A stretch of 64,000 nt of DNA, taken from positions 1 to 64,000 of the forward strand of contig NZ_JAMSKT010000004.1 of NCBI RefSeq assembly GCF_023806125.1. Direction: 5' to 3'. Source of the DNA: Clostridium caldaquaticum. Lineage in GTDB: Bacteria; Bacillota; Clostridia; Clostridiales; Clostridiaceae. The notes below the pieces were generated by a model. The model saw only the letters and a list, made by a program, of their open reading frames with translations, had not been told where the DNA came from and did not search any database. The first letter of the stretch is position 1, and each line of letters starts with the position of its first letter. The position numbers and the translations under genes are program-made. Positions 57,513-64,000 of this stretch are shown piece by piece.

Positions 57513-58439
57513 ATGTTAACTAACGAACAATTTGTGAAAATGTCTCTTGAGTTTGATTTATTTTTCTTAAGAATATCTAAGGAACATGCTATCTTTGGAA
57601 TTGCTTCACTGCCACCAAAAGATACAGCATTATCAAGACAGCTTTTCGGTGTAAAAAATAAATATGAAGAGCTTTTATCAAGAGCAGTTTCTCTTTCCTT
57701 CAATGTATTAAGCAAAGAAGTATTAGCTTCCAATGAACTTGTAACAGAGATGACACTGCCTGCAGAAGCTTCAACAGAATTTTTAACTGGTATTCCGATT
57801 AATAAGGAAATTACAAAGCAGCAGCTTAATATGGCTGCCGCAGCCAAGACAAGAAGAGATACAGGACTATTCAACGAAATTTCCATCCTTAACAGAGAAA
57901 CTATTTCTCTAACAAACAGTACCATAGCTTTTTTAACAAAGCTATTAAACAACATACTAAACTGCAAAACCTTCAGTTATATATATCCAACTATGCTACA
58001 CCATGTAATAGAAGAATCTAAATTCGCTGTTATGTTATTAAACAAATTTCAGAACAAAGATTCCATTGATAGCATTAACGAAATTATAGAACACGAAATT
58101 TTTTGGAATCATATAATGGGTGAACACACAAAATTTATAAGAGGCTACCTGGATCCATCAGAAAAAGTATTATTTGAAACTGCAAATACCTTTTCCAAAG
58201 AATTTGATAATCTTTTAGATAAAACTATATCCTTAAAAAATGAGCCTCAGACACTTTCAGAAATTACAAAAGAAAGTATAAAAAGTGTAACTGAGCTTAG
58301 AGATTTTAAAAAACAGGGAACCGAAGGAATTTTAACCTGTAAAGTAAAATCTATTATTCCACCGCTTTTAAGCGACCACGTGCTTAGAGAAGCTAATCAC
58401 TTTTTAAGAATGCTGAAAACGTTTAGCACTATGCAATAA
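57513..58439 (+). CDS. DUF2935 protein, tandem helical domains
   Basis: A 308-residue all-helical protein of two related halves (about 1-145 and 155-300). The halves carry EHAIFGIASLPPKDTAL and EHTKFIRGYLDPSE as equivalent segments, and EIFWNHIMGEH and EFDLFFLRISKEH as equivalent helices. The Glu/His spacing resembles ferritin-like metal-binding bundles. DUF2935 proteins occur mainly in clostridia and bacilli and have no agreed function. AAAGGGG lies before the ATG. It is divergent from zntA with 175 bases between. Confidence 0.85.
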   Translation: MLTNEQFVKMSLEFDLFFLRISKEHAIFGIASLPPKDTALSRQLFGVKNKYEELLSRAVSLSFNVLSKEVLASNELVTEMTLPAEASTEFLTGIPINKEITKQQLNMAAAAKTRRDTGLFNEISILNRETISLTNSTIAFLTKLLNNILNCKTFSYIYPTMLHHVIEESKFAVMLLNKFQNKDSIDSINEIIEHEIFWNHIMGEHTKFIRGYLDPSEKVLFETANTFSKEFDNLLDKTISLKNEPQTLSEITKESIKSVTELRDFKKQGTEGILTCKVKSIIPPLLSDHVLREANHFLRMLKTFSTMQ

Positions 58440-58456
58440 AATTGAGAGCATTTAAA

Positions 58457-58492
58457 AAGGAGGGCATAATTCCCTCCTTCACTGTTTTATTT
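58457..58492. terminator. terminator between DUF2935 and galE genes
   Basis: AAGGAGGG and CCCTCCTT form a perfect 8-bp stem. On the minus strand CCTCCTTTTT gives the T-run for galE. Confidence 0.75.
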
Positions 58493-58496
58493 AAAA

Positions 58497-59483
58497 TTAT
58501 TTTTCATATCCATTTGGATGATTTACATGCCAATTCCAAGCTGTTTCAATTATAGTTTCAAGTGAATTATATTTAGGTTTCCAGCCTAATTCATCTACTG
58601 CCTTTTGTGAAGAAGCAATTAAAACCGCTGGGTCTCCTGCACGTCTTGGTGCAACTTCAGCCTTTATTTCTCTTCCTGTAACCTTTCTTGCTACTTCAAT
58701 AACTTCTTTAACTGAAAAACCTGTTCCATTTCCAAGATTATATATTCTGCTTTCTCCTCCATCTCTTAATCTGTCAACTGCCAAAAGATGAGCCTGTGCA
58801 AGATCCATAACATGTATATAGTCTCTTATACAGGTTCCATCTTCAGTTTTATAATCATCACCGAAAATCATTATTTTTTCTCTTTTTCCAAGAGCAGTTT
58901 CAAGGATGAGCGGAATAAGATGTGTTTCCGGCTTATGATCTTCTCCTATCTTACCGCTTTCGTGAGCTCCAGCTGCATTGAAATATCTTAATGCAGTATA
59001 CTTTATGCCGTAAGCATTATCACACCACTTTAATACTTTTTCTACAGCAAGCTTTGATTCTCCATAAGGATTCGTTGGAAATGTCTTATCACTTTCCAAT
59101 ATTGGAATACTTTCTGGTTCACCATAGGTTGCTGCTGTTGAAGAAAATACTATATTTTTAACTCCGTAATCTTTCATGGCACGAAGAAGGCTGAGTGTTC
59201 CCCCAACATTATTTTCAAAATACTTTAAAGGCTCAATTACACTTTCTCCAACTAAAGAATCTGCTGCAAAATCTATAACAGCATCAATCTTATTTTCAGT
59301 AAAAATTTTATCAAGTACTGCTCTATCTCTTAAATCACCTTCATAAAGCTTTCCGCCTATAACTGCATCTCTATGTCCTTTTTGAAAATTATCTAAAATT
59401 ACAACATTTTCACCTTTGTCTAAAAGTGCAGCCACCATATGACTTCCAATATAACCTGCTCCACCGCAAACTAATATCGACAT
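58497..59483 (-). CDS. galE: UDP-glucose 4-epimerase
   Basis: A 328-residue short-chain dehydrogenase-like epimerase. The NAD motif [10 protein letters not shown] is at the N-terminus, and [11 protein letters not shown] plus NPYGESKL supply Ser/Thr and the YxxxK pair. It interconverts UDP-galactose and UDP-glucose. It is the last gene of galRTKE. Confidence 0.95.
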   Translation of the reverse strand: MSILVCGGAGYIGSHMVAALLDKGENVVILDNFQKGHRDAVIGGKLYEGDLRDRAVLDKIFTENKIDAVIDFAADSLVGESVIEPLKYFENNVGGTLSLLRAMKDYGVKNIVFSSTAATYGEPESIPILESDKTFPTNPYGESKLAVEKVLKWCDNAYGIKYTALRYFNAAGAHESGKIGEDHKPETHLIPLILETALGKREKIMIFGDDYKTEDGTCIRDYIHVMDLAQAHLLAVDRLRDGGESRIYNLGNGTGFSVKEVIEVARKVTGREIKAEVAPRRAGDPAVLIASSQKAVDELGWKPKYNSLETIIETAWNWHVNHPNGYEK

Positions 59484-59514
59484 TTAAAATCCCTCCATTT
59501 TACTAGGTAAATTT

Positions 59515-60687
59515 TTATTTACAACTTAATATTATTTCTTCAGTCCCTTCACCAATTCCACTTAAATAGAAGCTTGGCTCATAACCTATAAGTTCTTTGT
59601 AATTCTTTTTAACCTGCTCCATAAAGCTGTCTACTTTATCCTTTTTAACAAGTGCTATAGCACAGCCTCCAAAACCTGCTCCAGTCATTCTTGCTCCTAT
59701 GCAGCCCTCTATCTTTAAAGATTCTGCAACAATTGTATCCAGTTCCCTGCCTGTTACTTCATATAAATCTCTAAGTGAGTCATGAGAAGCTTTTAATAGC
59801 TTTCCAAATTCCTCTATGCAGCCTGAATTTAACGCTTCATAAGCTTTTTTAGTTCTTTCATTTTCATAAACAGCATGCTTTGCTCTATTTTTAACATTTT
59901 CTTTAGTTAAAAGGTGCTCTAGCTTATCAAACTCTTCAGCAGTTAAATCACAAAGTGCTTTTATGTCAGTTTCTTTTTGAAGTATACTTAAAGCTTCATC
60001 ACACTCAGCTCTTCTTTCATTATACTTTGATTCATTTAAAGCTCTTCTCTTATTAGTGTTCATTATAACTAAGGTATAGTCCCCAAGCTCTACGCTCGCA
60101 TAATTATATTTTAATGTAGCGCAGTCTAAAAGTATAGCCTTGTTTTTCTTTCCCATACCAACTGCAAACTGATCCATAATACCACAGTTCACACCAACAA
60201 AGGTGTTTTCAGCTTTTTGCGAAAGCTTAACAAGTTCTACTCTGTCAGCAGTTCCGCCATTGAAAAGCGTATCTATTATCACTGCTATAAGTAACTCTAA
60301 AGAAGCTGATGAAGAAAGCCCTGCACCGTTTGGTATGTTTCCGCTTATTAAAATATCCATACCAGAAAGTCTGTATCCAATATCAGACATAACCTTCATA
60401 ACACCCTTAGGATAATTTGCCCAGTCATCCTCTTCTTTATATACAATATTATCTAAATCTACTGAAACCTTTAAATCAAAGTTTGTGGAAGCTAAATTTA
60501 CCTTTCTGTCTCCTCTTTCTCTTACTAAACCAAAGGTTCCGAACTCTAAAGCACAAGGAAATACATATCCTCCGTTATAATCAATATGCTCACCTATTAA
60601 ATTAACTCTTCCTGGAGAATGAAACACTCTTACTTCTCCTTCTCCATATATCTTATTAAATTCCTCTTTTAACTTTAATACGTCCAT
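59515..60687 (-). CDS. galK: galactokinase
   Basis: A 390-residue GHMP kinase. The galactokinase signature PGRVNLIGEHIDYNGGYVFP, the ATP motif NGAGLSSSASLE, and MTGAGFGGCAIAL are present. It overlaps the end of galT by 13 bases. AGGAGG precedes the ATG. Confidence 0.96.
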   Translation of the reverse strand: MDVLKLKEEFNKIYGEGEVRVFHSPGRVNLIGEHIDYNGGYVFPCALEFGTFGLVRERGDRKVNLASTNFDLKVSVDLDNIVYKEEDDWANYPKGVMKVMSDIGYRLSGMDILISGNIPNGAGLSSSASLELLIAVIIDTLFNGGTADRVELVKLSQKAENTFVGVNCGIMDQFAVGMGKKNKAILLDCATLKYNYASVELGDYTLVIMNTNKRRALNESKYNERRAECDEALSILQKETDIKALCDLTAEEFDKLEHLLTKENVKNRAKHAVYENERTKKAYEALNSGCIEEFGKLLKASHDSLRDLYEVTGRELDTIVAESLKIEGCIGARMTGAGFGGCAIALVKKDKVDSFMEQVKKNYKELIGYEPSFYLSGIGEGTEEIILSCK

Positions 60688-62270
60688 AATACCCTCCTGT
60701 TATGTCTAATTAAATTGTTTTTAAACCCTAAACTTTCAATTAACTTCACAAATCCTTCCTGGCCTTCCTTGTTTCTCTTATAAACACCTGCATCAATTAA
60801 TACCTGTAAGAATTTATTTCCAACTTCTTTCTTTAAAACCTCTTCTGCCTTCTCACTGCTGCAGTTTGTTCCATATTTTTCAGCCATAGCTTTTATCCAT
60901 ACTGCATGTTTATGAATTGAGTCGTCAGCATTTTCTTCTGCAGCTTTGAGCCTATTTTTATCACCTTGAAGTATAGTTTCTGCTTCTTTAAGTTCTGTAT
61001 TTAACCTTCCAGGAAGCACTGCAAGTCCCATTACCTCAATTAAGCCTATATTTTCTTTCTTAATATGGTGAAGCTCTTCATGTGGATGAAATATACCATC
61101 TGGATAATCACTGTTTGTTCTATTATTTCTAAGCACTAAATCTAATTCAAATTCTCCTGCTTTATTCATCCTGGCAATAGGAGTTATAGTATTGTGAGGA
61201 ACTTTTTCACCATTTACCTCTGAATAAGCAAGTATATCTAGTGCTTCATCACTATAGTCTCTCCAAGTTTCCAGTATTTCAACGGACTGTTTTATAAGCT
61301 CCTCTTTATCTTTTGAAGATATTCTTATAACGGACATAGGCCATTTTACAATACCTAAATTAACTTTACTATTATCCTTTGTAAAGCTTAATTCTATAGG
61401 AGCTTTTTCCATAGGAAATACATGTTTTCCCCCTTGAAAATGATCATGACTTAAAATTGATCCACCTACTATCGGCAGGTCTGCATTAGAGCCTATAAAG
61501 TAATGTGGAAACTTCTCTATAAAATCCAGAAGTCTTTCAAAGGTTTTATTTGATATTTTCATTGGTATATGTTCTGAATTAAATAATATGCAATGTTCAT
61601 TGTAGTAAACATAAGGAGAATACTGAAAATACCACTGCTCACCTGACAGTGTTACAGGTATTACTCTATGGTTTTGTCTTGCAGGATGATTTACATGACC
61701 AGCAAAACCCACATTTTCTATACATAAAAGGCATTTAGGATAATTTGACTGAGGACGAAGTTTTGATGCTGCAATTTCCTTTGGATCTTTTTCCGGTTTA
61801 GATAGATTTACAGTTATTTCTAAAACTCCATATTCTGTAGGTGCTTCCCAATATAAATTCTTAGCTATCCTATCCATTCTTATATAGTTTGAAGCCTGAG
61901 ATATAGCATAAAAATCATTTGTGGCTGCTTCTTTTCCTTTTTCGTTATATGTTTTATAAAAACTTCTGACTACATCTGACTGACGAGGCATTAGTATTCC
62001 CATAATTTTAGTATCGAATAAATCTCTATATGTCAAAGTATTATCTTCAATCAGCTTGTTTTCCCAGGCATAGTCTAAAAGGTTTTCTAAAATTTCAACT
62101 GGACTATTTAAATTCTCATAAGTAATATCACCTTCATAAGGCTCATCAACCTTTAGTAAATCCATTAATTGATTGCGCATAAAAATTACATCCAGCTCTT
62201 CAATAATCTTATGCTGCACTGCAAAATTAATAAGACGTTCAATTTCAAAAGCAGCGTTTATATTTTTCAT
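60675..62270 (-). CDS. galT: galactose-1-phosphate uridylyltransferase, class II
   Basis: A 531-residue GalT2-type enzyme, longer than the class I HIT-family enzyme. ATG 62270 lies six bases after AGGAGGAG. ENVGFAGHVNHPARQNHRVI-type sequence (quoted GHVNHPARQNHR) and GGSILSHDHFQGG carry the conserved His residues. Class II GalT is usual in Firmicutes. It is translated after galR and coupled to galK. Confidence 0.95.
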   Translation of the reverse strand: MKNINAAFEIERLINFAVQHKIIEELDVIFMRNQLMDLLKVDEPYEGDITYENLNSPVEILENLLDYAWENKLIEDNTLTYRDLFDTKIMGILMPRQSDVVRSFYKTYNEKGKEAATNDFYAISQASNYIRMDRIAKNLYWEAPTEYGVLEITVNLSKPEKDPKEIAASKLRPQSNYPKCLLCIENVGFAGHVNHPARQNHRVIPVTLSGEQWYFQYSPYVYYNEHCILFNSEHIPMKISNKTFERLLDFIEKFPHYFIGSNADLPIVGGSILSHDHFQGGKHVFPMEKAPIELSFTKDNSKVNLGIVKWPMSVIRISSKDKEELIKQSVEILETWRDYSDEALDILAYSEVNGEKVPHNTITPIARMNKAGEFELDLVLRNNRTNSDYPDGIFHPHEELHHIKKENIGLIEVMGLAVLPGRLNTELKEAETILQGDKNRLKAAEENADDSIHKHAVWIKAMAEKYGTNCSSEKAEEVLKKEVGNKFLQVLIDAGVYKRNKEGQEGFVKLIESLGFKNNLIRHNRRVLWTY

Positions 62271-62300
62271 CAGCAACTCCTCCTTACATTAATATTTATA

Positions 62301-62316
62301 TAGAAAGCCTTTTCTA
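62301..62316. promoter_or_regulatory. galO2: GalR operator between galR and galT
   Basis: TAGAAAGCCTTTTCTA is a near-perfect 16-bp palindrome that overlaps the galR stop codon. It differs by one base from the operator upstream of galR. Confidence 0.7.
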
Positions 62317-63327
62317 TATTTCTTCACAGCTTTCTCTTATTATTAATTTTGTTCCCAATATCACTTTTTTTCTGCTTTTAGTTTTATTTTCTATAATGTC
62401 AATAAGTTCAAGAGCTGCTCTATGTCCTATTTCCTTCATATTTAAATCAACAGTTGTAAGCTTTGGATGAGCAAGCTTCGAAATCAATGTATTATCAAAC
62501 CCAACAACAGATAAGTCTTCAGGAACTTTTATACCTAGTTTGCTGCAGGCATTAATAACACCCATAGCCATTAAATCGTTACAGGCAAATACTGCTGTAG
62601 GACGTTCATCACTTAAAAAAAGCTCTCTTATTTCACTTTCCACTCTATCAACAACTTCAATACTGTTACCCTTTCCTACATTCAATATTTTCATGTAATC
62701 TAGTTTTTCATTTTTTAAAGTTATTCTATATATCTTTTCTTTAATATCATAGGAAAAACTTTTGTGCCCTCTTATAAAAGCAATTTTTTTATGACCTAAT
62801 TGAAGAAGGTACTCAAAAGCTTCTATAGTCCCAACCTCTTCATCATAACATACAAAACTGCACTTATTTCCACTTGGAGCACCGTTTACTACTATTAAAG
62901 GAACAAGCTTTGAAAGCTTATCATAGCAGCCTTTTTCCAGGTTTTCTATGGTAGGGTCAATTACTATAATTCCATCAACCTGTCTGGCTTTCAGCTCCTC
63001 TACAAGTTTTGTTTCTTCCTTAGCATCTCCGCCAGTATTTCCAAGGGATATACTGTAACCCCTAGACTTTGTAATATCTTCTATAGCCTCTACTATTGTG
63101 GGGAAAAAGAGATTAGTTATACCTGGAACTATTACTCCTATTATAGATGTCTTTTTAGTTATGAGGCTTCTCGCCATAGCATTAGGTTTATACTCTAATT
63201 TTTCGATAGCTTTTTCTATTTTAATTCTTGTTTCTTTTTTAACTGGATAATTGTTATTTAAAACTCTGGATACTGTAGTGATTGAAACTCCTGCTTCTTT
63301 TGCAACATCATTTATAGTTACTGCCAT
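62314..63327 (-). CDS. galR: LacI-family galactose repressor
   Basis: A 337-residue LacI/GalR regulator. The HTH and hinge (INDVAKEAGVSITTVSRVLN, residues 4-23) are followed by a periplasmic-binding-protein-like sensor. It precedes galTKE in the same operon and is flanked by two near-identical palindromes, so autoregulated repression of galactose use is likely. Confidence 0.93.
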   Translation of the reverse strand: MAVTINDVAKEAGVSITTVSRVLNNNYPVKKETRIKIEKAIEKLEYKPNAMARSLITKKTSIIGVIVPGITNLFFPTIVEAIEDITKSRGYSISLGNTGGDAKEETKLVEELKARQVDGIIVIDPTIENLEKGCYDKLSKLVPLIVVNGAPSGNKCSFVCYDEEVGTIEAFEYLLQLGHKKIAFIRGHKSFSYDIKEKIYRITLKNEKLDYMKILNVGKGNSIEVVDRVESEIRELFLSDERPTAVFACNDLMAMGVINACSKLGIKVPEDLSVVGFDNTLISKLAHPKLTTVDLNMKEIGHRAALELIDIIENKTKSRKKVILGTKLIIRESCEEI

Positions 63328-63345
63328 ATCCTCACCCTTCTTAAA

Positions 63346-63361
63346 TAGAAATCCTTTTCTA
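63346..63361. promoter_or_regulatory. galO1: GalR operator upstream of galR
   Basis: TAGAAATCCTTTTCTA lies about eight bases downstream of the galR -10, at the expected transcription start, which suits simple repression. It matches the second operator at 15 of 16 bases. Confidence 0.75.
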
Positions 63362-63368
63362 TAATTTC

Positions 63369-63397
63369 ATTATATACAATCTCATTTATTATTGCAA
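63369..63397 (-). promoter_or_regulatory. gal operon promoter
   Basis: TTGCAA at 63392-63397 and consensus TATAAT at 63369-63374 on the minus strand, with a 17-bp spacer. Confidence 0.8.
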
Positions 63398-63405
63398 CAC
63401 TTAAA

Positions 63406-63456
63406 TATAGGTGGAAACAAAATTACTTTAAACAACAGCTTTTGTTTCCACCTATA
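63406..63456 (-). terminator. terminator of the histidine phosphatase gene
   Basis: TATAGGTGGAAACAAAA and TTTTGTTTCCACCTATA form a perfect 17-bp stem nine bases after the stop codon. The T-run on the minus strand is short (TATATTTAAG). Confidence 0.8.
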
Positions 63457-63464
63457 AGACAATT

Positions 63465-64000
63465 TTAATTCTTCACTGTTGTTTTCACAGCTTTACCTTT
63501 CTCATAATAACTATTATCATTTACAGTTTCAACTTTAAAGGTTCCTTTTTCATATATAATTTTAGATATACTTGAATTATCCACATGCCTTAAATCAAAA
63601 CTTTTATCTAAATAATTAATAATTATTCTAATTATTCCTCCATGGGTTACCACAAGCACATTGCCACCATTATCACTGGAATTTTCCAGACATATATTTC
63701 CCAAACCTTTCATAACTCTTTTTAATGCCGTATCATAATCTTCTGCCTCTTTTGTTTCATCTAAAGCAGCACAGGCATTAGTATATGCTTTTTGAAAATC
63801 ATATTTTTTCGCTGCTTCTTCAAAGGAGCTTACGTTAAGGAAATTTAAGATATCCTTAAGTTTCACGCTTTCAAGCTCTCCTTCATACTTTCCAAAACAT
63901 ACCTCTCTTAAACATTCAAGTTCTTTTAATTCTAAATTACCGCTTTCTCTGTTTTCATTTAGAATAATTTTTGCCGTCTTTATAGCTCTGCCTAAATCAC
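63465..64000 (-). CDS. histidine phosphatase family protein (5' end beyond the window)
   Basis: The frame is open to the right edge, so the N-terminus with the first RHG histidine is missing. Visible residues begin DLGRAIKTAKIIL, the usual segment after the RHG motif, then CFGKYEGELES, and VVTHGGIIRI with the second catalytic His. A GTG at 63864-63866 is an internal Val, not the start. It is a phosphoglycerate-mutase-like phosphatase related in fold to the CobC at 25240. Its substrate is unknown. Confidence 0.88.
   Translation of the reverse strand, partial: DLGRAIKTAKIILNENRESGNLELKELECLREVCFGKYEGELESVKLKDILNFLNVSSFEEAAKKYDFQKAYTNACAALDETKEAEDYDTALKRVMKGLGNICLENSSDNGGNVLVVTHGGIIRIIINYLDKSFDLRHVDNSSISKIIYEKGTFKVETVNDNSYYEKGKAVKTTVKN

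Noticed and set aside
63465-63866. A complete 133-residue protein starting at 63866
   Set aside because: The frame stays open with typical histidine phosphatase sequence to the window edge; the GTG is an internal codon.

Overview
The window is strongly AT-rich and carries class-I Clostridium hallmarks: PyrB/PyrI with a PyrK-dependent dihydroorotate dehydrogenase, a PyrR-type attenuator, a purine riboswitch, a B12 riboswitch, single-chain PurL, class II GalT and YesMN-type sugar regulation. I read it as a chromosomal segment of a saccharolytic, anaerobic Clostridium (sensu stricto). No phage, insertion sequence, CRISPR array, rRNA or tRNA was seen. The species cannot be fixed from the sequence alone.

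Region 1 (1-20.6 kb) is plant-oligosaccharide utilisation. On the minus strand a YesM/YesN two-component pair precedes a lipoprotein sugar-binding protein, two permeases, a GH43 enzyme and a GH1 enzyme. No ATPase is encoded there. The binding-protein gene and the permease operon each appear to have their own promoter, and both promoters share the same layout of 22-bp-spaced direct repeats. A cupin-AraC regulator is divergent from a GH2 enzyme, followed by a sodium symporter and a second AraC regulator. A convergent pair, GH2 enzyme and GPH-family sugar symporter, closes the region.

Region 2 (20.9-27.5 kb) holds a small zinc-ribbon protein, an FSA-type transaldolase, a corrinoid salvage operon (cobC-cobU-cobS-cobA-cblT-cblS) and malQ. 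The cbl/cob set assembles the B12 lower loop from imported alpha-ribazole and corrinoids.

Region 3 (27.5-33.5 kb) is the complete de novo UMP operon pyrB-I-C-F-K-D-E. Its leader has a PyrR attenuator and what looks like a second PyrR loop covering the pyrB ribosome binding site. A 45-bp tandem repeat sits at the pyrC/pyrF junction.

Region 4 (33.5-37.1 kb) is a small sugar-ester module: esterase, GPH symporter and AraC regulator, with an AraC-like operator between the last two.

Region 5 (37.2-48.3 kb) is the purine operon purL-C-F-M-N-H-D plus a 51-residue small gene. It is preceded by a PurR-box-like inverted repeat, a consensus promoter and a guanine-type riboswitch with an unusual J3/1 residue.

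Region 6 (48.4-58.5 kb) holds two zinc-ribbon envelope proteins flanking a lipoprotein amidase, the btuFCD B12 importer behind a cobalamin riboswitch, a Zn/Cd/Pb P-type ATPase behind an ArsR/SmtB-like operator, and a DUF2935 protein. Region 7 (58.5-64 kb) is the Leloir operon galR-galT-galK-galE with two matched operators, followed by a histidine phosphatase cut by the right edge.
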